Source of the DNA: Paraburkholderia acidipaludis NBRC 101816
GTDB taxonomy: Bacteria > Pseudomonadota > Gammaproteobacteria > Burkholderiales > Burkholderiaceae
NCBI RefSeq assembly: GCF_000684975.1
Contig: NZ_BAXZ01000028.1
Span: 30,986 to 94,985 of the forward strand
DNA length: 64,000 nt
Reading direction: 5' to 3'
Numbering within the stretch: the stretch's first letter is position 1; the number at the start of each line of letters is the position of its first letter. A program made the translations under genes and the position numbers. A model generated the notes under the pieces. That model had not been told where the DNA came from, made no database searches, and saw nothing but the letters and a program-made list of their open reading frames with translations. This document shows positions 61,821 through 64,000 of this stretch, piece by piece.

Positions 61821-62820
61821 ACCCGATTCCGCTCTGCTCACGCGCCGCCCCGGCCTGCCGCTCAGTTGGGAAGCGCTGCTGGTCGTGATCCTGATCGTCT
61901 CGCTGGTGGCCGGGCGCCTCTTGTCCCCCGTGTTTCTCAGCGGCGACAACCTGGGCAACATCCTGGCCGACTTAAGCGAAGTGTCGCTGATGGCCCTGCC
62001 CATGACGCTCATCATCGTGGCGGCCGAGATCGATCTTTCGGTGGCCTCGGTATTGGGCGCGTCGAGCGCGCTGATGGGCGTGCTCTGGCACATGGGGCTG
62101 CCGATGCCGCTCGTGGCCGTTCTCGTTATCGTGGCAGGCGCGCTCGCGGGGCTCTTCAACGGGCTCGTCATCGTCAAGCTGAACCTGCCCTCGCTGGCCG
62201 TGACGATCGGCACGCTCGCGCTCTTTCGCGGGCTCGCGTATGTGCTGCTGGGCGACCAGGCGATCGCCGACTTTCCGCCGGCGTGGACCGCATTCGGCAT
62301 GAATGCGCTAGGCCACACGTTCATTCCGCTGCCGTTCCTCATCGTGGCGGCGTGCGCGGTCGTGTTCGTCGTGCTGCTGCAGGCCACCGCGTTTGGCCGC
62401 AGCCTCTATGCGATCGGCGCGAACAGCACGGCGGCGTCTTTCTCGGGTATCGACGTGGCCAGGATCAAGCTGCGTCTGTTCGTGCTGTCCGGCGCGATGA
62501 GCGCGCTCGCGGGCATTGTCTATACGCTGCGCTTCACGAGCGCGCGCGGCGACAACGGCGAGGGGTTCGAGCTCTCGGTGATCGCGGCGGTGCTGTTCGG
62601 CGGCGTCAGCATCTTCGGCGGACGCGGCTCGATGTACGGCGTGCTGCTTTCGCTGCTGATCGTGGGCGTGCTCAAGAATGCGCTCACGCTCGCGGACGTT
62701 TCCAGCGAAACGCTCACGATCGTCACCGGCGCGCTGCTGCTTGCTTCCGTGCTGATTCCGAACCTTGCCGCACGCTGGCGCGCGGCGCGGGACCGGCGCG
62801 CGCTGGCCCGTGCGGCGTGA
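61813..62820 (+). CDS. Sugar ABC permease (RhaQ-like)
   Basis: The 335-residue second RbsC-type permease has MTLIIVAAEIDLSVASVLGA and AASFSGIDVARIK. Two distinct permeases per importer are the rule in the rhamnose systems of rhizobia, so the pair is expected. It is followed by the binding-protein gene after 137 bases. Confidence 0.92.
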   Translation: MAKPDSALLTRRPGLPLSWEALLVVILIVSLVAGRLLSPVFLSGDNLGNILADLSEVSLMALPMTLIIVAAEIDLSVASVLGASSALMGVLWHMGLPMPLVAVLVIVAGALAGLFNGLVIVKLNLPSLAVTIGTLALFRGLAYVLLGDQAIADFPPAWTAFGMNALGHTFIPLPFLIVAACAVVFVVLLQATAFGRSLYAIGANSTAASFSGIDVARIKLRLFVLSGAMSALAGIVYTLRFTSARGDNGEGFELSVIAAVLFGGVSIFGGRGSMYGVLLSLLIVGVLKNALTLADVSSETLTIVTGALLLASVLIPNLAARWRAARDRRALARAA

Positions 62821-62957
62821 TGGGTAGCGACGAGAGGAGGGGTAGCGAAGGGCGGATGCGGCAAGTTCAGTCAGTCGGCAAGGAGGCATGCGGAAGAACG
62901 TCAACACGCAGTCAACCATCCGGGCACACGCCCGGTATTCATTGAGGAGACACGTTC

Positions 62958-63965
62958 ATGTTCAAGCCAGTACGTCACATGTGTACAGCGCTGCTGTGCG
63001 CGACGCTGTTGGGCGCAGGCATGGCGGCGCATGCCGCCGGCATCAAGGACGGGCTGAAGATCGCCTTCGTGCCCAAGCAGATCAACAACCCCTATGAAGT
63101 GATCGCCGACAACGGCGGCATGGAGGCGATCAAGGAATTCAAGGGCGACGGCAAGGTGGTCGGTCCTTCGGACGCCGGAGCATCGTCGCAGGTGTCGTAT
63201 ATCAACACGCTCATCACGCAGCGCGAGGACGTGATCGTCATTGCCGCCAACGACGCGAACGCGCTCGTGCCGTACCTGAAGAAGGCGATGTCCCAGGGTA
63301 TCAAGGTGGTCACGTTCGATTCGGATACGGCGCCCGAAGGCCGGCAGATTTTCGTGAACCAGGCGGACGCCGAGAGCATCGGCCGCGGCCAGATCCAGCT
63401 GGTCTCGAAGCTGATGGGCGGGGAAGGGGAGTTCGCGATTCTTTCGGCCACGCCGAATGCGACCAATCAGAACACCTGGATCAAGTGGATGCAGGAAGAG
63501 CTGAAGAAGCCCGAGTACGCGAAGATGAAGCTGGTGAAGATCGCCTACGGCAACGACGACGACCAGAAGTCTTTCGTCGAGACGCAGGGTTTGCTGCAGG
63601 CGTATCCGAACCTCAAGGCGATCGTCGCGCCGACCTCGGTGGGGATTGCTGCTGCCGCGCGCTATATCTCTTCGTCGTCGAGCAAGGGGAAGGTGGCCGT
63701 GACGGGACTTGGCACGCCTAACCAGATGCGCGCGTTCGTGAAGAACGGAACCGTGAAGGCGTTCCAGCTTTGGGATCCGGGTGCACTGGGGTATCTCGCG
63801 GCTTATGCTGCCGCGAATCTGGCCTCGGGGAATATTAGCGGCAAGGAGGGGGAGTCGTTTGATGCCGGTAAGCTCGGCAAGCGGACGATTGGCAAGAATG
63901 GCGAGGTCATACTCGGGCCGCCTACTACCTTCGATGCGCAGAATATTGATAACTTTAATTTCTGA
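62958..63965 (+). CDS. Sugar-binding protein, probable rhamnose (RhaS-like)
   Basis: The 335-residue periplasmic protein has a signal peptide (LLCATLLGAGMAAHA) and a class-1 sugar-binding fold: IAFVPKQINNPYEVIADNG, GPSDAGASSQVSYI, FDSDTAPEGRQIF. It matches the RhaS/LsrB-like group. GAGGAGA precedes the ATG. The window ends 35 bases after its stop, so any following genes (for example the missing hydrolase) are out of view. Confidence 0.9.
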   Translation: MFKPVRHMCTALLCATLLGAGMAAHAAGIKDGLKIAFVPKQINNPYEVIADNGGMEAIKEFKGDGKVVGPSDAGASSQVSYINTLITQREDVIVIAANDANALVPYLKKAMSQGIKVVTFDSDTAPEGRQIFVNQADAESIGRGQIQLVSKLMGGEGEFAILSATPNATNQNTWIKWMQEELKKPEYAKMKLVKIAYGNDDDQKSFVETQGLLQAYPNLKAIVAPTSVGIAAAARYISSSSSKGKVAVTGLGTPNQMRAFVKNGTVKAFQLWDPGALGYLAAYAAANLASGNISGKEGESFDAGKLGKRTIGKNGEVILGPPTTFDAQNIDNFNF

Positions 63966-64000
63966 GGGGTGGTGGGACTTGTATTCGTGGTGGTCTGCCA

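Overview
The window is 64 kb of GC-rich, tightly packed DNA of the kind found in Burkholderiaceae. The gene families point to Burkholderia, Paraburkholderia or Caballeronia: many LysR and MarR regulators, Gram-negative porins, DUF3563, and aromatic and sugar catabolic clusters. It reads as accessory or second-replicon content: many self-contained catabolic and transport modules, each with its own regulator. Only one tRNA is present, and I see no ribosomal genes, phage, insertion sequences or CRISPR array. Gene calls rest on translated motifs, start choice on Shine-Dalgarno spacing, and operator calls on inverted repeats read directly from the bases.

Layout. (1) 0.2-7.7 kb: a transport/redox operon (DUF485, ActP-like symporter, cytochrome b561, nitronate monooxygenase) convergent with a LysR gene, then a MOSC gene, then a second LysR/nitronate monooxygenase pair. 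(2) 7.7-8.4 kb: a non-coding gap with a minus-strand structured element ending in an intrinsic terminator, and a sigma-28-type promoter. (3) 8.4-12.5 kb: a four-gene chemosensory operon whose CheA-like kinase carries its own membrane receptor, followed by an MCP-tip protein, a CheX-like phosphatase and a CheY. (4) 12.6-16.6 kb: two membrane c-di-GMP proteins (GGDEF-EAL and GGDEF). (5) 16.6-29.3 kb: a lignin-phenylpropanoid catabolic region: vanAB, coniferyl-alcohol and vanillin dehydrogenases, feruloyl-CoA hydratase/lyase, an ADP-forming acyl-CoA synthetase, two MarR regulators, an MFS transporter, a porin and an esterase. (6) 29.7-40.1 kb: tRNA-Leu(GAG), then a mixed stretch with an EamA transporter, copper chaperone, small DUF proteins, a TetR/metallo-hydrolase pair, a flavodoxin and a two-component system. 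(7) 40.2-47.4 kb: a FadR-type regulator divergent from a branched-chain-type ABC importer operon ending in an M81 peptidase, with a readable promoter and a perfect 26-bp operator. (8) 47.7-52.4 kb: a secreted glycine-rich repeat protein, a LysR gene and the malic enzyme maeB. (9) 52.7-64 kb: a non-phosphorylating L-rhamnose pathway with mutarotase, dehydrogenase, lactonase, dehydratase, a second dehydrogenase, an MFS carrier and a complete sugar ABC importer.

How they work together. In region 5, ferulate becomes feruloyl-CoA, then vanillin, vanillate and protocatechuate. In region 9, L-rhamnose is oxidised through the lactone and rhamnonate to 2-keto-3-deoxy-rhamnonate; the last hydrolytic step is not in view. 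The least conventional module is region 3, a minimal chemosensory pathway with no CheW, CheR or CheB and a flagellar-type promoter.
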